64,000 nucleotides of DNA, from the NCBI RefSeq assembly GCF_009707865.1, contig NZ_WMBA01000014.1, positions 62,001 through 126,000 on the forward strand, in the 5' to 3' direction. The DNA comes from Amycolatopsis pithecellobii (lineage in GTDB: Bacteria > Actinomycetota > Actinomycetes > Mycobacteriales > Pseudonocardiaceae). The notes under the pieces were generated by a model, which ran no database searches, had not been told where the DNA came from, and saw only the letters and a list, made by a program, of their open reading frames with translations. Shown piece by piece: positions 15,924-24,937 of the stretch. Positions within the stretch are counted from its first letter, which is position 1, and every line of letters begins with the position of its first letter. The position numbers and the translations under genes were made by a program.

Positions 15924-16883
15924 ATGCCCACGGAGTCTTCTGAGACTGCCCGGACCGCCACCGACACGGAATCCGTCGAGCAGGCGCCCAGCTCGGAAAG
16001 GCAACCGCGGGAAGTCTCCGCAAAACCGGAGCACGGCCCGCGCACGGCCACGGTGAACCTTCCGTTCATGACGGCACAATTCCGTGCGCCCGAATTTCAC
16101 CTACCCCACCTACGGACACCGCAAGTCGGTCGCGCGGAGCTGTCCGCCGCCGCGGACACGGCTCGGTCCCTGCTGCCACCCCCTCGGCAAGCGTGGTACT
16201 ACGCCGGTCTCGCCATTCTCGCCGCGGTCGAGGTGATCGAATGGCCGGTCGCCGCGGCGATCGGGGTCGGCACCGCCGTGGTCGGCCGCCGTGGCGGGGA
16301 GCAACGCCGGCGGGAGGCCATCAGTAAGGAACCGGCGGCCGCCACGAAAACCCCCGCGAAGACAGACGTCGATGGCGCGGCGGCGAAGGAACCCACGAGC
16401 GCCGCGCCGCCCGCCGCTCCCATCCCAGCGCCGGAAACAGGTGCGGGCGCTTCGACATCGCCTCCTCTAGTGGAGAGCACCGAGACTACGGGCGCGCCCG
16501 CGTCCCAGCCGGAGGCGAAAACCGCGGACCAGGTCGGAAGCGCCGCACCGCCCACCACGCCTGAACCCACGACCACCCCAACACCGCCGCCTCCAGCCCA
16601 GAGCACCGAGACCACGGAGGCACCCGCGTCCCAGCCCGCACCGCCGACCCAGCCCGAGGCACACACCGCAGGCCAGGCGGAAACCGCCGCACCGCCCACC
16701 ACCCCAACACCCGAAACAGCTACAGGCACTCCAACGCCGCCGCCTTCAGCGGAGAGCACCGAGACTGCGGGCGCCGGTGTGTCCCAGCCCGGGGCGCACA
16801 CCGCGAGCCAGGCGGGAACCGCCGCACGGGAACCCCGAACGGGCGAGGCGGAGCAGTCTGCCGGGCCGGCATCCCCGCAGTAG
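15924..16883 (+). CDS. Membrane-anchored protein with long Pro/Thr/Ala/Glu-rich tail
   Basis: Function not known. The 319 residues comprise a polar N-terminus (1-40), a stretch with VNLPFMTAQFRAPEFHLPHLRTPQVGR, a hydrophobic segment at about 91-120 (WYYAGLAILAAVEVIEWPVAAAIGVGTAVV) and a 190-residue low-complexity tail. The tail consists of degenerate repeats of STETxxAPASQP, AAPPTTPxPxT and HTASQAGTA. The membrane segment matches the small protein at 15369. GAGAGGGG precedes the ATG. It ends six bases before the CtpI-type ATPase start, so the two are cotranscribed. It could be an accessory or scaffolding subunit of the pump. Confidence 0.72.
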   Translation: MPTESSETARTATDTESVEQAPSSERQPREVSAKPEHGPRTATVNLPFMTAQFRAPEFHLPHLRTPQVGRAELSAAADTARSLLPPPRQAWYYAGLAILAAVEVIEWPVAAAIGVGTAVVGRRGGEQRRREAISKEPAAATKTPAKTDVDGAAAKEPTSAAPPAAPIPAPETGAGASTSPPLVESTETTGAPASQPEAKTADQVGSAAPPTTPEPTTTPTPPPPAQSTETTEAPASQPAPPTQPEAHTAGQAETAAPPTTPTPETATGTPTPPPSAESTETAGAGVSQPGAHTASQAGTAAREPRTGEAEQSAGPASPQ

Positions 16884-16889
16884 CCGCGG

Positions 16890-19800
16890 ATGCTCGTCTC
16901 TGCCCTGCACCGGGCGACTACCAAGATCCTCTCGCCCGTCCTCGACGGCCTGACCTCCCTCGCCGGACTGCCCGGCCCCCGCCGGGTATGGGCGCAGGAC
17001 GACCGGCTCCACGTCGAGGTGTCGGGTATCCACCAGCCCGGTACCGAGGACGCGGCGGAAATGCTGCGCCGGCGGCTGCTGGACCTTCCGGGCGTGCGCC
17101 GGGTCGAGATCAACGGTCACCTCGGCCGGGCGCTGGTGGTCCACGATGCGGACGTCACGGATCGGCGGGCCGTGCTCGCGACGATCGCGGAGGCGGAACG
17201 GCGCGCGCCGCTGGCCGGCCACGGTCGCGCGCCGGCGAGCGCGACGCATCCGGGCAATCCCGGGCCTGGCCTGCTGGACGTCGTCGCGTTCGGGCTGAAC
17301 CTGGCCGGGGCTGGTTACACGGCGGCCGGCAGCCTGCTACCGGTACCAGGCCTGCGGTCGAGGTGGCCGACGATCAGCACGATGGTGGACTCGACACCCA
17401 GGCTGCGCAAGGTCGTGGAAAGCGCACTCGGGCGACCCGCGACCGATGCCGTTCTGGCGTTCACCGGGGTGGCCGGCCAGATCGCCACCCGCAGACCCTT
17501 CGGTCTCCTCACGGACGCGGGGTACCGGCTCCTGCTCAGCGGCGAGGCACTCGGCAGGCAACAGGCTTGGCGGCAGTGGGAACGCGCGACGGCAACCCAC
17601 GCCGGGGCACACGAGGCGGGCGCGATGGACTACCGCGGCCGGCCGGTACCGCTGCCTGACGGTCCCGTCGAGAAGGTCGCGACGACCTCGGCCGCGCTTG
17701 CTGTCGCGGCTTACGCAGGTGTGCGCGTCACCGCCCGGGGTGCCGAGCGCGCCAATGCCGTCTTGACGGCTGGGGTGCCGCGCGCGGCGAAGGTGGGGCG
17801 CGAGGGGTTCGCGAGCCGGCTGGCGCGGGACTTTTCGCGAGCCGGTTCGCTGATCTTCGAGCCAGACGCCGTGCGCAGGCTCGATCGCGTCGACGCCACG
17901 GTGCTCGATCCGGCGCTGTTGCTGACGGGCAGGTACGAGATCGACGCGGTCGAGCCCGTCGACGATCAGGTGGACGCCGCCGAGTTGTCCCGCCGCGCAC
18001 ATGACCTTGTCGACCGGCGCCACCCGTATCGGGGCCGCGAACACGACGAGTGGGCCGTCGCGCCGGTCGACCTCTCGTCACCGGGCGAGCTGGGGCGCCG
18101 TGCCCGGGAGATGTCCGGGCGGCGCGCGATGGTGCTCGTGGTGTCCCATGCGGCCGTGCCCGCGGGTCTGATGCGGGTGCTGCCGGAACTTGATCCTTTG
18201 GCGGAGGCGCTTGTCGAGGCTGCGCGCGACGCCGGCACCGTCGCACTCGGCGCGCCGGATCCGGAACTGGCGGGGCAGTTGCGGATCGCCAAGCCGGCGC
18301 CGGAGGGCAGCCTCGTCGACCGGGTCGCAGATCTGCAAACCGAGGGCCGGGTCGTCGCCGTCCTCACGCGCGACCGCGCCGCCCTGGCGTTGGCGGACCT
18401 CGGCATCAGCCTGCGCGGGCGGTCCGGTTCGGTCCCCTGGGGTGCCGATGTCGTGTGCCCGGACGCGGGGCAGGCGTGCCTGCTGCTCTCGGCCGTTCCC
18501 ATGGCACGCCGGACGAGCCGGGATTCCGCGCGCCTGTCAGTGGCGGGTTCGGCGGCGGGGGCCCTGCTCGGCGGGTTCGGGCCCGCCACCGGTGCCGCAG
18601 GACGTGCGTCCTTTCCCGTCCACCTGACAGCCGTGATGTCGCTCGCCACCGGCGCCTGGCACGCCGTCACCCTCGCCGCTCGCCCCGCGCCGGTTCCGGT
18701 GGACCGCACCCCGTGGCATGCGATGTCCCGGCGAGCGGTGCTGACCACGCTGTCGACCACCTGGGCGGGCCTGCCCGATCCGGAGGCCGCGCGGCGGCAT
18801 GGCCGTACCCCGGACACGCCCGACATCGCCGAGGAGGGACTGGCCCGGGCCTCGCTCGAGGAACTCGCGAACCCATTGACGCCCGCACTGGCCGCCGGCG
18901 CGGGCATTTCCGCGAGCATCGGTTCGCTGGGGGACGCCCTGCTCATCGCGGGGGTGCTCGCGCTCAACGGCCTCATCGGCGGCGCCGAACGGGTCGGCGC
19001 CAGCCGGGAATTGCGGCATCTCCTGACCGCCAGCACCACGCGGGCCCGGGTCCGCCGGCGCGAAGGCGCGCGTGAGGTGCTGGCCGGAGACCTGGCCACC
19101 GGGGACGTGGTCGAGCTGCAGGCCGGCGACGTCGTCCCGGCCGACTGCCGGCTACTGGACGCGCCCGGTCTCGAGGTCGACGAATCCAGCCTTACCGGCG
19201 AATCTCAGCTCGTCACGAAGTCGATTCGCGCCACGGCCGCCACCGAGATCGCCGACCGGTCGTCCATGATCTACCAGGGCACGGTCGTCGCCGCGGGACG
19301 TGCGGTTGCCGTCGTCGTCGCCACCGGCGCCCATACCGAAGCCGGCCGCAGCGCTCAGGCCAATGGCGAGCGACCCGAAACCGGGGTGCAGACCAGGCTC
19401 AGCGTCCTGGCCGGCCGCACGCTCCCGATCGCCATCGGTGCGGGTATCGCGTTGATGGCGGTGAATCTGCTGCGCGGCCGCAGCATCGGGCAGGCGTCAG
19501 GGCCGGCCGTGAGCCTGGCTGTCGCCGCCGTTCCGGAGGGCCTGCCGTTCGTGGCCACCGTCGCCGAACTCGCGTCGGCTCGGCGGCTGGCACACCAGGG
19601 CGTGCTCGTGCACAGCGCGAGCACCATCGAAGCGCTTGGCCGCGTTGACATCCTGTGCTTCGACAAGACCGGGACGCTGACCGCGGGGCACATCGCGCTG
19701 CGGCGTGTCTCCGACGGCATCCGGGACGAGCGCGTCGAGGACCTCGGCAACCCCCTGCGCCGCGTGCTCGCGGCGGCGATGCGGGCCAGCCCCTGGCATG

Positions 19801-21215
19801 AAGGTGCCGCGACGGTGCCCCACCCCACGGACCGCGCGGTGCTCGACGGCGGGCAGGCGGGCGGCGTCACCCCACAGGAAGCCATGGGCGAGCTCACTGG
19901 GGTCGCGGACATCGCGTTCGAACCCGCACGCGGCTACCACGCGGCCCTCGCCCGGCATCGCGACGGCCTGCTCCTGAGCGTCAAGGGCGCGCCAGAGGTG
20001 CTGCTTCCGCGGTGTACCTCCTGGCAGGAGCGCCCTCTTGATGACGATGCACGCAAGCGGGTGGAAGCCGAGATCGAGCGCCTCGCCCGTGGCGGATACC
20101 GGGTTCTCGCCGTCGGCGAGCGTGCCGCGTCCGACCGTGCCGAACTCGACGACGACCGGATCCACGACCTCGAACTGTGCGGTTTCGTCGCCCTCGCCGA
20201 TCCCGTCCGCCCGACCGCGGCGGCCGCGGTGAGCCAGCTGCGGGACGCGGGGGTGAACGTCGTCATGGTCACCGGGGACCACCCGAGCACGGCCGCGGCG
20301 ATCGGCGCCGAACTCGACATGATCAACGGTCGCCGCGTACTCACCGGCGCTGAATTGGAGCGACTCCCCGACGAGGAGTTGCCCGGCGTTCTGGCGGATG
20401 TCGCGGTCTTCGCCCGCGTCAGCCCGGCACAGAAGGCGCGCCTGGTGCGGCAGCTCCGCAAGGCAGGCCGGGTAGTGGCGATGACGGGCGACGGAGCCAA
20501 CGACGCGCCCGCTATCCGCCTCGCGCACGTAGGAATCGCGCTGGGTCGGCGCGCCACGCCCGCGGCGCGTGAGGCCGCGGACCTGGTCGTCGTCGACGAC
20601 CGGATCGAAACCATCACCACCGCCCTCGTGGAGGGCCGGGCGATGTGGTCGTCCGTCCGCGACGCCGTGGGCATCCTGCTGGGCGGCAACCTCGGCGAGA
20701 TCCTGTTCACCGTCATCGCCGGCGTGGCCAGCACGAGAGATGCACTCAACGCCCGCCAGCTGCTGCTGATCAACCTGCTCACCGACGTCCTGCCCGCGAT
20801 GGCCGTCGCGGTGCGCCCCCCGGTCGGCACCACCACTGAAGCACTCGTCGCCGAGGGACCCGAAGCCTCGCTCGGCGGCGTGCTGCTTCGCGACGTGTAC
20901 CGGCGGGCTGCGATCACCGCGGGTGCCGCCACGGCCGGATGGCTCCTGGCCCGCCCGCTCAGCACACCTGCTCAAGCCAGCACCACCGCACTCGTCGCAC
21001 TGGTCGGCGGGCAGCTGACCCAGACCGTGGCGATACGCGGCCGCACCCCACTCGTGGTCGCCGCCACCGCCGGCTCCCTCGCCGCCCTCGTCGCAGTAGT
21101 GCAGATTCCTGGGCTGAGCCACTTTTTCGGCTGCCGCCCCCTCCTTCCACACCAATGGGCCGTCGCCGCCGGCGCCGCCGCCGCGGCCGGCACCGCGGAG
21201 CTCCTGCACCGCTGA
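16890..21215 (+). CDS. Large P-type cation-transporting ATPase, CtpI-like
   Basis: A 1441-residue P-type ATPase, much longer than ordinary pumps (700-950), like mycobacterial CtpI. The first 700 residues contain an HMA-like ferredoxin-fold segment (VEINGHLGRALVVHD) without a CXXC pair, then a long region typical of this clade. The conventional core follows: TGES (769-772), PEGLP in the membrane helix, phosphorylated Asp925 in CFDKTGTLTAG, KGAPE, the hinge TGDGANDA (1199-1206) and C-terminal helices. PEGLP instead of CPC argues against Cu/Zn/Cd transport and resembles P2-type calcium or magnesium pumps; the ion is not determinable. No clear ribosome site precedes ATG 16890; coupling to the upstream gene is likely. 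Confidence 0.88.
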   Translation: MLVSALHRATTKILSPVLDGLTSLAGLPGPRRVWAQDDRLHVEVSGIHQPGTEDAAEMLRRRLLDLPGVRRVEINGHLGRALVVHDADVTDRRAVLATIAEAERRAPLAGHGRAPASATHPGNPGPGLLDVVAFGLNLAGAGYTAAGSLLPVPGLRSRWPTISTMVDSTPRLRKVVESALGRPATDAVLAFTGVAGQIATRRPFGLLTDAGYRLLLSGEALGRQQAWRQWERATATHAGAHEAGAMDYRGRPVPLPDGPVEKVATTSAALAVAAYAGVRVTARGAERANAVLTAGVPRAAKVGREGFASRLARDFSRAGSLIFEPDAVRRLDRVDATVLDPALLLTGRYEIDAVEPVDDQVDAAELSRRAHDLVDRRHPYRGREHDEWAVAPVDLSSPGELGRRAREMSGRRAMVLVVSHAAVPAGLMRVLPELDPLAEALVEAARDAGTVALGAPDPELAGQLRIAKPAPEGSLVDRVADLQTEGRVVAVLTRDRAALALADLGISLRGRSGSVPWGADVVCPDAGQACLLLSAVPMARRTSRDSARLSVAGSAAGALLGGFGPATGAAGRASFPVHLTAVMSLATGAWHAVTLAARPAPVPVDRTPWHAMSRRAVLTTLSTTWAGLPDPEAARRHGRTPDTPDIAEEGLARASLEELANPLTPALAAGAGISASIGSLGDALLIAGVLALNGLIGGAERVGASRELRHLLTASTTRARVRRREGAREVLAGDLATGDVVELQAGDVVPADCRLLDAPGLEVDESSLTGESQLVTKSIRATAATEIADRSSMIYQGTVVAAGRAVAVVVATGAHTEAGRSAQANGERPETGVQTRLSVLAGRTLPIAIGAGIALMAVNLLRGRSIGQASGPAVSLAVAAVPEGLPFVATVAELASARRLAHQGVLVHSASTIEALGRVDILCFDKTGTLTAGHIALRRVSDGIRDERVEDLGNPLRRVLAAAMRASPWHEGAATVPHPTDRAVLDGGQAGGVTPQEAMGELTGVADIAFEPARGYHAALARHRDGLLLSVKGAPEVLLPRCTSWQERPLDDDARKRVEAEIERLARGGYRVLAVGERAASDRAELDDDRIHDLELCGFVALADPVRPTAAAAVSQLRDAGVNVVMVTGDHPSTAAAIGAELDMINGRRVLTGAELERLPDEELPGVLADVAVFARVSPAQKARLVRQLRKAGRVVAMTGDGANDAPAIRLAHVGIALGRRATPAAREAADLVVVDDRIETITTALVEGRAMWSSVRDAVGILLGGNLGEILFTVIAGVASTRDALNARQLLLINLLTDVLPAMAVAVRPPVGTTTEALVAEGPEASLGGVLLRDVYRRAAITAGAATAGWLLARPLSTPAQASTTALVALVGGQLTQTVAIRGRTPLVVAATAGSLAALVAVVQIPGLSHFFGCRPLLPHQWAVAAGAAAAAGTAELLHR

Positions 21216-21324
21216 ACCAGCCTGTCAACCGCGGTTCACCCGCTGACTACCTGCGCACTACCCGGGCAACACGACGATGAGTGACCCTGGCTCGTCACCA
21301 CGTCGAACTGTCCCAGGAGTCGTT

Positions 21325-21450
21325 ATGCCTGACCTGCTCGCCACCATCCTCGCCAAAGCGGGCATGCTGCTACTCGAAGCCGTGATCGTGCGCGTCGTCC
21401 GGGAGATCTTCCTTCACGTCACCAAGCCTGCCCACACCGCGGTCGTATGA
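21325..21450 (+). CDS. 41-residue amphipathic membrane micropeptide downstream of CtpI-like ATPase
   Basis: Function not known. The ORF encodes MPDLLATILAKAGMLLLEAV followed by IVRVVREIFLHVTKPAHTAVV: a hydrophobic helix interrupted by basic residues. The start has a consensus AGGAG site six bases upstream. It lies 110 bp after the large ATPase. Size, signal and hydrophobicity fit a small regulatory subunit of a P-type pump (as KdpF or sarcolipin-like peptides are for other pumps), but this is only an analogy. Confidence 0.6.
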   Translation: MPDLLATILAKAGMLLLEAVIVRVVREIFLHVTKPAHTAVV

Positions 21451-21485
21451 ACGCCAAAAGCCCGTACCCGGGGTAGTTTTGCCGG

Positions 21486-21854
21486 GTGCGGCGGGAGAGC
21501 GTCTCGGTGCGGGTCGGAGGGGGCTGCCTGGTCGTGGTCAGTGCCGGGATCCTGGGCTTCGGCCTGGTCACCGCGCTGGTACCGACGTCCGGCGACGCGT
21601 TGCTGTACCGCGCTGATGGGCTGGCCTCCATCGGGGTGGGCCTGTTCGGCGGCCTCATCGCAGTGCTGCCCTTCCGCCGGCTGGAGCGGTGGGCCTGGTT
21701 CGCCTTGTGGTTCTACCCGCTGTTCTGGGCGGCACACCTGATCTTCAGTTTGCCGCCCGGCAAAGACCACATCCATCAAGTCGTGTTCATCGTCCTCTCG
21801 CTCGCCGGCCTGCTGGCCCCGGCACGGGAGTTCTTCGCCGCCAGAGCGCGGTAA
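21486..21854 (+). CDS. Small integral membrane protein, unknown function
   Basis: Not recognised. A 122-residue protein with about four hydrophobic helices: GGGCLVVVSAGILGFGLVTAL, LASIGVGLFGGLIAVL, WAWFALWFYPLFWAAHLIF and VVFIVLSLAGLLAP. A basic C-terminus (REFFAARAR) suggests cytoplasmic orientation. The start is GTG at 21486 or, with GGGAGAG nine bases upstream, GTG at 21507. It converges with the SnoaL-like gene, whose stop is 13 bases away. There is no obvious link to either neighbour. Confidence 0.65.
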   Translation: MRRESVSVRVGGGCLVVVSAGILGFGLVTALVPTSGDALLYRADGLASIGVGLFGGLIAVLPFRRLERWAWFALWFYPLFWAAHLIFSLPPGKDHIHQVVFIVLSLAGLLAPAREFFAARAR

Positions 21855-21867
21855 CCCAGAGCACACC

Positions 21868-22362
21868 TCAACTGCCGGCCGCCTCGACGTTCGCCGCTGC
21901 GGCGGCGTACACGCTCGATGCGTCGCCTCGCGCACCGTCGATGTGGATGAGCAGCTTCGTCATGCGCCACCCGTCTCCTCGCCTTACGAGATCAATCTCG
22001 TATCGGCCATACGCGAGGTACATCCCGTCATCGGTCTCATCGACCCAATGCGGGCAATACATGTGCGCCCTTACGTGCGCGTGGTCGCCGTCGACCTCGA
22101 TGATGTGGCCCGGATTGAGGTGCGTGGTGCCCAGAAAACCGCCGTTGCGAGCGATCAGCCCCGCCATGAACTCGTCGACAGGCTGGGGCTCGGCGACCTT
22201 CTCCATGACCGTCGCCGCATCGATCAGGAACTGATCGTCGAGGACGTCGCGCACGGCCGCCCAATCCTTCACGTCCAACGCCATGAAGTACCGGTGGATC
22301 GTGTCGGAAATGAGGCTGCGGTCATAGAGGTACGCGATCTTTTCTGCTGTGCTGAGTCCCAT
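21868..22362 (-). CDS. SnoaL-like / NTF2-superfamily protein (nuclear transport factor 2 fold)
   Basis: A 164-residue cone-shaped NTF2-fold protein of the SnoaL_4 group, which includes dehydratases, isomerases and cyclases. The first helix EKIAYLYDRSLISDTIHRYFMALDVKDW, the WAAVRDVLDD turn, GTTHLNPGHIIEVDGDHAHVRAHMYCPHW and the closing strand DGWRMTKLLIHIDG are typical. His residues in the pocket (TTHLNPGH) could be catalytic. It starts 32 bases after the serine-hydrolase stop, last in a leftward operon with a FAD monooxygenase. Role probably an isomerase or dehydratase step on a hydroxylated intermediate; not proven. Confidence 0.78.
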   Translation of the reverse strand: MGLSTAEKIAYLYDRSLISDTIHRYFMALDVKDWAAVRDVLDDQFLIDAATVMEKVAEPQPVDEFMAGLIARNGGFLGTTHLNPGHIIEVDGDHAHVRAHMYCPHWVDETDDGMYLAYGRYEIDLVRRGDGWRMTKLLIHIDGARGDASSVYAAAAANVEAAGS

Positions 22363-22393
22363 GAACGGCCTCCTGGTGTCGGCGCGGGCGTGG

Positions 22394-23590
22394 TCAGTCG
22401 ATGACAGCGGCGAGGGCGAGATCGGACAAGCGCCGCAGCCGGGTGAAATGCGCGAGCCCCTCGAGCAGACCCGCGGAGAGGAAGATGAACGTCAGTTCGC
22501 GCTCCGGGTCGATCATCCACATCGTCGATCCCGAGCCGACGGAGCCGAAGGCGCGTTCGGAGGCCGTGAAACCGAAAGGCGACAGGTAGTCACCGACCCC
22601 GCGCACATATCCACCACCGTAGGTGAAGTTGGCCGGGAACTCCGCGATGCGACGAGCCTCCTTGTTGAAGTCCCAGAAGTCGTTCGGCTTGTCTCCGGTG
22701 TGGTTCCGGTACGCGTAGTCGACGATCGCCGGGGAGAGCAGCCTGGTCTGCCCCAGGCTGCCGCGACGTCGCAGCACCTCCGTGAAGGTCAGCACGTCGC
22801 GTATCGTGCTGAAGGCCATGCCGGCGGGCAGCTCGAAGTTCTCGTCGACGATGTCGTTGAGCGACTCCATGACACTCACCTCCGCGGCCCCCGGCGTCAG
22901 CTCGGCCATGCGAAGCGGCACGCGGCGTGGGTCGTCGAGAGCGAGTCCGAATGAGCTGTCCGCCATGCCGAGCGGCTCGAAGAGGTCCTCGCGACCGATG
23001 TCGAGGAATCGCCGTCCACCGGCATCGATCCGGCGCACTACTTCGCCGAGGATGCCGTAGCTGGCGAACGGGTTGTAGACCACTCGCTCGCCCGGCCGGT
23101 TGGCGAGCTGTTGGGCGCACACCGCCGCCGTCATCTTCTCGAGATCCCCCCAATCAGGACCCCACTGGTACGGCGGCGGTGGGACGAAACCAGCCCAGGT
23201 CCCCCCGGTATGGGTCAGCAGCTGCGCCACCGTGACGTCCTGCTTGCCGCGCACGGCGAACTCGGGGATGACATCCGCGATCCTCGTCGTGAATTCCAGC
23301 TGCCCGCGGTCGATGGCCATGAGGACGAGAGCCGCCGTGTATGCCTTTCCCGTTGACATCAGCAGGAAGATGTCATCGACTGCGGCCTCACGACCACGTG
23401 CGAGGTCGGTGTGGCCGATCGTTTCCAGGTAGCCGATACGGCCACCGCGCGCCACGAGCAGCACCGCTCCGTGGTGGCGACCGGAGGCGACGTCTCTGCG
23501 GACCGCGTCGCCCAAGCGGGTCAGCGCGCCCACGTCGAACCCCAGTTCGCCCGGCTCTTCGACGTCCAGTTCCTCGGCCACTACTCTCAT
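22394..23590 (-). CDS. Serine hydrolase of the beta-lactamase / esterase EstB family
   Basis: About 398 residues. The SxxK motif is present in LLMSTGKAY (Ser nucleophile, Lys base). The second motif is probably [14 protein letters not shown] (Tyr base), and the third region reads [15 protein letters not shown]. The closest families are class-C-like esterases, transesterases and amidases rather than true beta-lactamases; no signal peptide is visible, so a cytoplasmic ester or lactone hydrolase is likely. The ATG at 23590 overlaps the monooxygenase stop (ATGA), showing coupling. A start far upstream would lie inside the monooxygenase and is rejected. Confidence 0.84.
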   Translation of the reverse strand: MRVVAEELDVEEPGELGFDVGALTRLGDAVRRDVASGRHHGAVLLVARGGRIGYLETIGHTDLARGREAAVDDIFLLMSTGKAYTAALVLMAIDRGQLEFTTRIADVIPEFAVRGKQDVTVAQLLTHTGGTWAGFVPPPPYQWGPDWGDLEKMTAAVCAQQLANRPGERVVYNPFASYGILGEVVRRIDAGGRRFLDIGREDLFEPLGMADSSFGLALDDPRRVPLRMAELTPGAAEVSVMESLNDIVDENFELPAGMAFSTIRDVLTFTEVLRRRGSLGQTRLLSPAIVDYAYRNHTGDKPNDFWDFNKEARRIAEFPANFTYGGGYVRGVGDYLSPFGFTASERAFGSVGSGSTMWMIDPERELTFIFLSAGLLEGLAHFTRLRRLSDLALAAVID

Positions 23591-24855
23591 GAATTCTTTC
23601 CTGTCGTCGACTCGGTTGATGCCGGCTTCGTACCCGGGGCGGCCGGCATCCGCTTGCCCAGCTCCGCGACCATCGCGAACGCACCCGTCAGTGCGTCCCC
23701 GTACTGCTTGGCGAGCTGCTTGCGAAGGAAGGGTGTGCGATCGAGCAGCAGGTCCCGGACAACTCGCTTGACCGGGTTCGTCGTGTGCATCAGCTGTCCC
23801 ATCATGTACGCGAACGCGACCACGGCGTCGGTCTCCGGTTTCCGGTCCGCCTCGTACTTCGCGAGCACCGGGGACAATTCCGCGAGGTTCGACAAGTCGA
23901 CGCCGGCGAGCGTGCAAGCCAGATAGAAGCCGTCCACGATCGCCATTCCGGCGCCGTATCCCGCGTACGGGTTGGTCGCGTGGGCAGCGTCTCCCATGAC
24001 GGCGATACGGCCTTTCACCCACGAGGGCAGGGCATCCCGGTCACGGATGACCCAGGGCACGAAATGCTCCAACGGTGTGCTCCTGATCATCTCGGGCACC
24101 GGATAGGCGACGCCATCGGCGATCGCCATGACCCGCTCCTTGATGGCCTCCGGTTCCGGCATGGACGATCTCGAGTCACGGCGCTCCATGACCCACCAGT
24201 GCCAGCCCTTCTGGCCGTGATACTCCATCGGCGTATACCCGCATTGGTAACCCCGCGGATCCAACGACATCCGCGCCATCGAGCGGTCCCGGAAGGACTC
24301 GAAGGTGTGCCCCAGCCACACCGTCAGGTGGTTGTCACGGATTGGCCTGTCGCCCTCGAGGTACTTCCGGACCACCGAGTGCAGTCCGTCCGCGCCGATG
24401 ATCAGGTCCGCCTCGAATGCGGTGCCGTCCTCGAAATGGGCCGTGGCGCCCGAGTCGTCCTGTGACACGCCGACGCATCGCTTACCGGACTGGATCAACC
24501 CGGGCGGCAGCGCCTGGTGGAGCTCCTCGTAGAGAGCCGATCGCATGGCCCCCAACCACAACGGGGTGTCGATCGTCTTGTCGACCTTGGTCGGGTACGC
24601 CCCGATGACGCGTCCGTCGGGACGGGTGAAGACGGGGACCGCGGGCGAGCCGAGTGACCCGATGTCGATGCCGAGGATCTCCAGGGCCTTCAGCGGCGGC
24701 GGCCACAGCGCGATGCCCGCCCCGACCGGCTTGACCTCCGGCCAGCGCTCGAACACCGTGACGTCGTGCCCGACCCGGGACAAACCCAGCGCCGCGCTGA
24801 GACCTCCGGGGCCCGCGCCGATGATGGCGACCCTCTTACCTTCAGCTCTTACCAT
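23587..24855 (-). CDS. FAD-dependent monooxygenase (class A aromatic hydroxylase)
   Basis: A 422-residue NAD(P)H-dependent flavoprotein hydroxylase of the salicylate / 3-hydroxybenzoate hydroxylase family. The GxGxxG motif is GAGPGG (13-18), the DG motif is [13 protein letters not shown] and the GD motif is [22 protein letters not shown], which binds FAD and the substrate channel. The C-terminal tail (about 385-422) is Lys/Ala-rich and lacks a thioredoxin domain. It is likely to hydroxylate the ring of an aromatic or heteroaromatic acid. It is flanked by an amidohydrolase upstream (82-bp gap) and a coupled serine hydrolase downstream. Confidence 0.88.
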   Translation of the reverse strand: MVRAEGKRVAIIGAGPGGLSAALGLSRVGHDVTVFERWPEVKPVGAGIALWPPPLKALEILGIDIGSLGSPAVPVFTRPDGRVIGAYPTKVDKTIDTPLWLGAMRSALYEELHQALPPGLIQSGKRCVGVSQDDSGATAHFEDGTAFEADLIIGADGLHSVVRKYLEGDRPIRDNHLTVWLGHTFESFRDRSMARMSLDPRGYQCGYTPMEYHGQKGWHWWVMERRDSRSSMPEPEAIKERVMAIADGVAYPVPEMIRSTPLEHFVPWVIRDRDALPSWVKGRIAVMGDAAHATNPYAGYGAGMAIVDGFYLACTLAGVDLSNLAELSPVLAKYEADRKPETDAVVAFAYMMGQLMHTTNPVKRVVRDLLLDRTPFLRKQLAKQYGDALTGAFAMVAELGKRMPAAPGTKPASTESTTGKNS

Positions 24856-24937
24856 GTGGCCTCTCCTCGTGCGGACGGCTCTGTCGCAACGGCGTAGACG
24901 CTATGAGCCGCACGAAAAGCCTGGCGAAATGCGCGCA

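Noticed and set aside
15924-16883. Cell-wall surface protein
   Set aside because: The Pro/Thr-rich tail resembles surface proteins, but there is no signal peptide or sorting signal and the gene is coupled to an ATPase.
19497-21209. 570-codon minus-strand frame
   Set aside because: Antisense to the ATPase core, which contains all P-type motifs.
22394-23590. True beta-lactamase conferring resistance
   Set aside because: No signal peptide is visible and the motifs fit esterase-type relatives in a catabolic operon.
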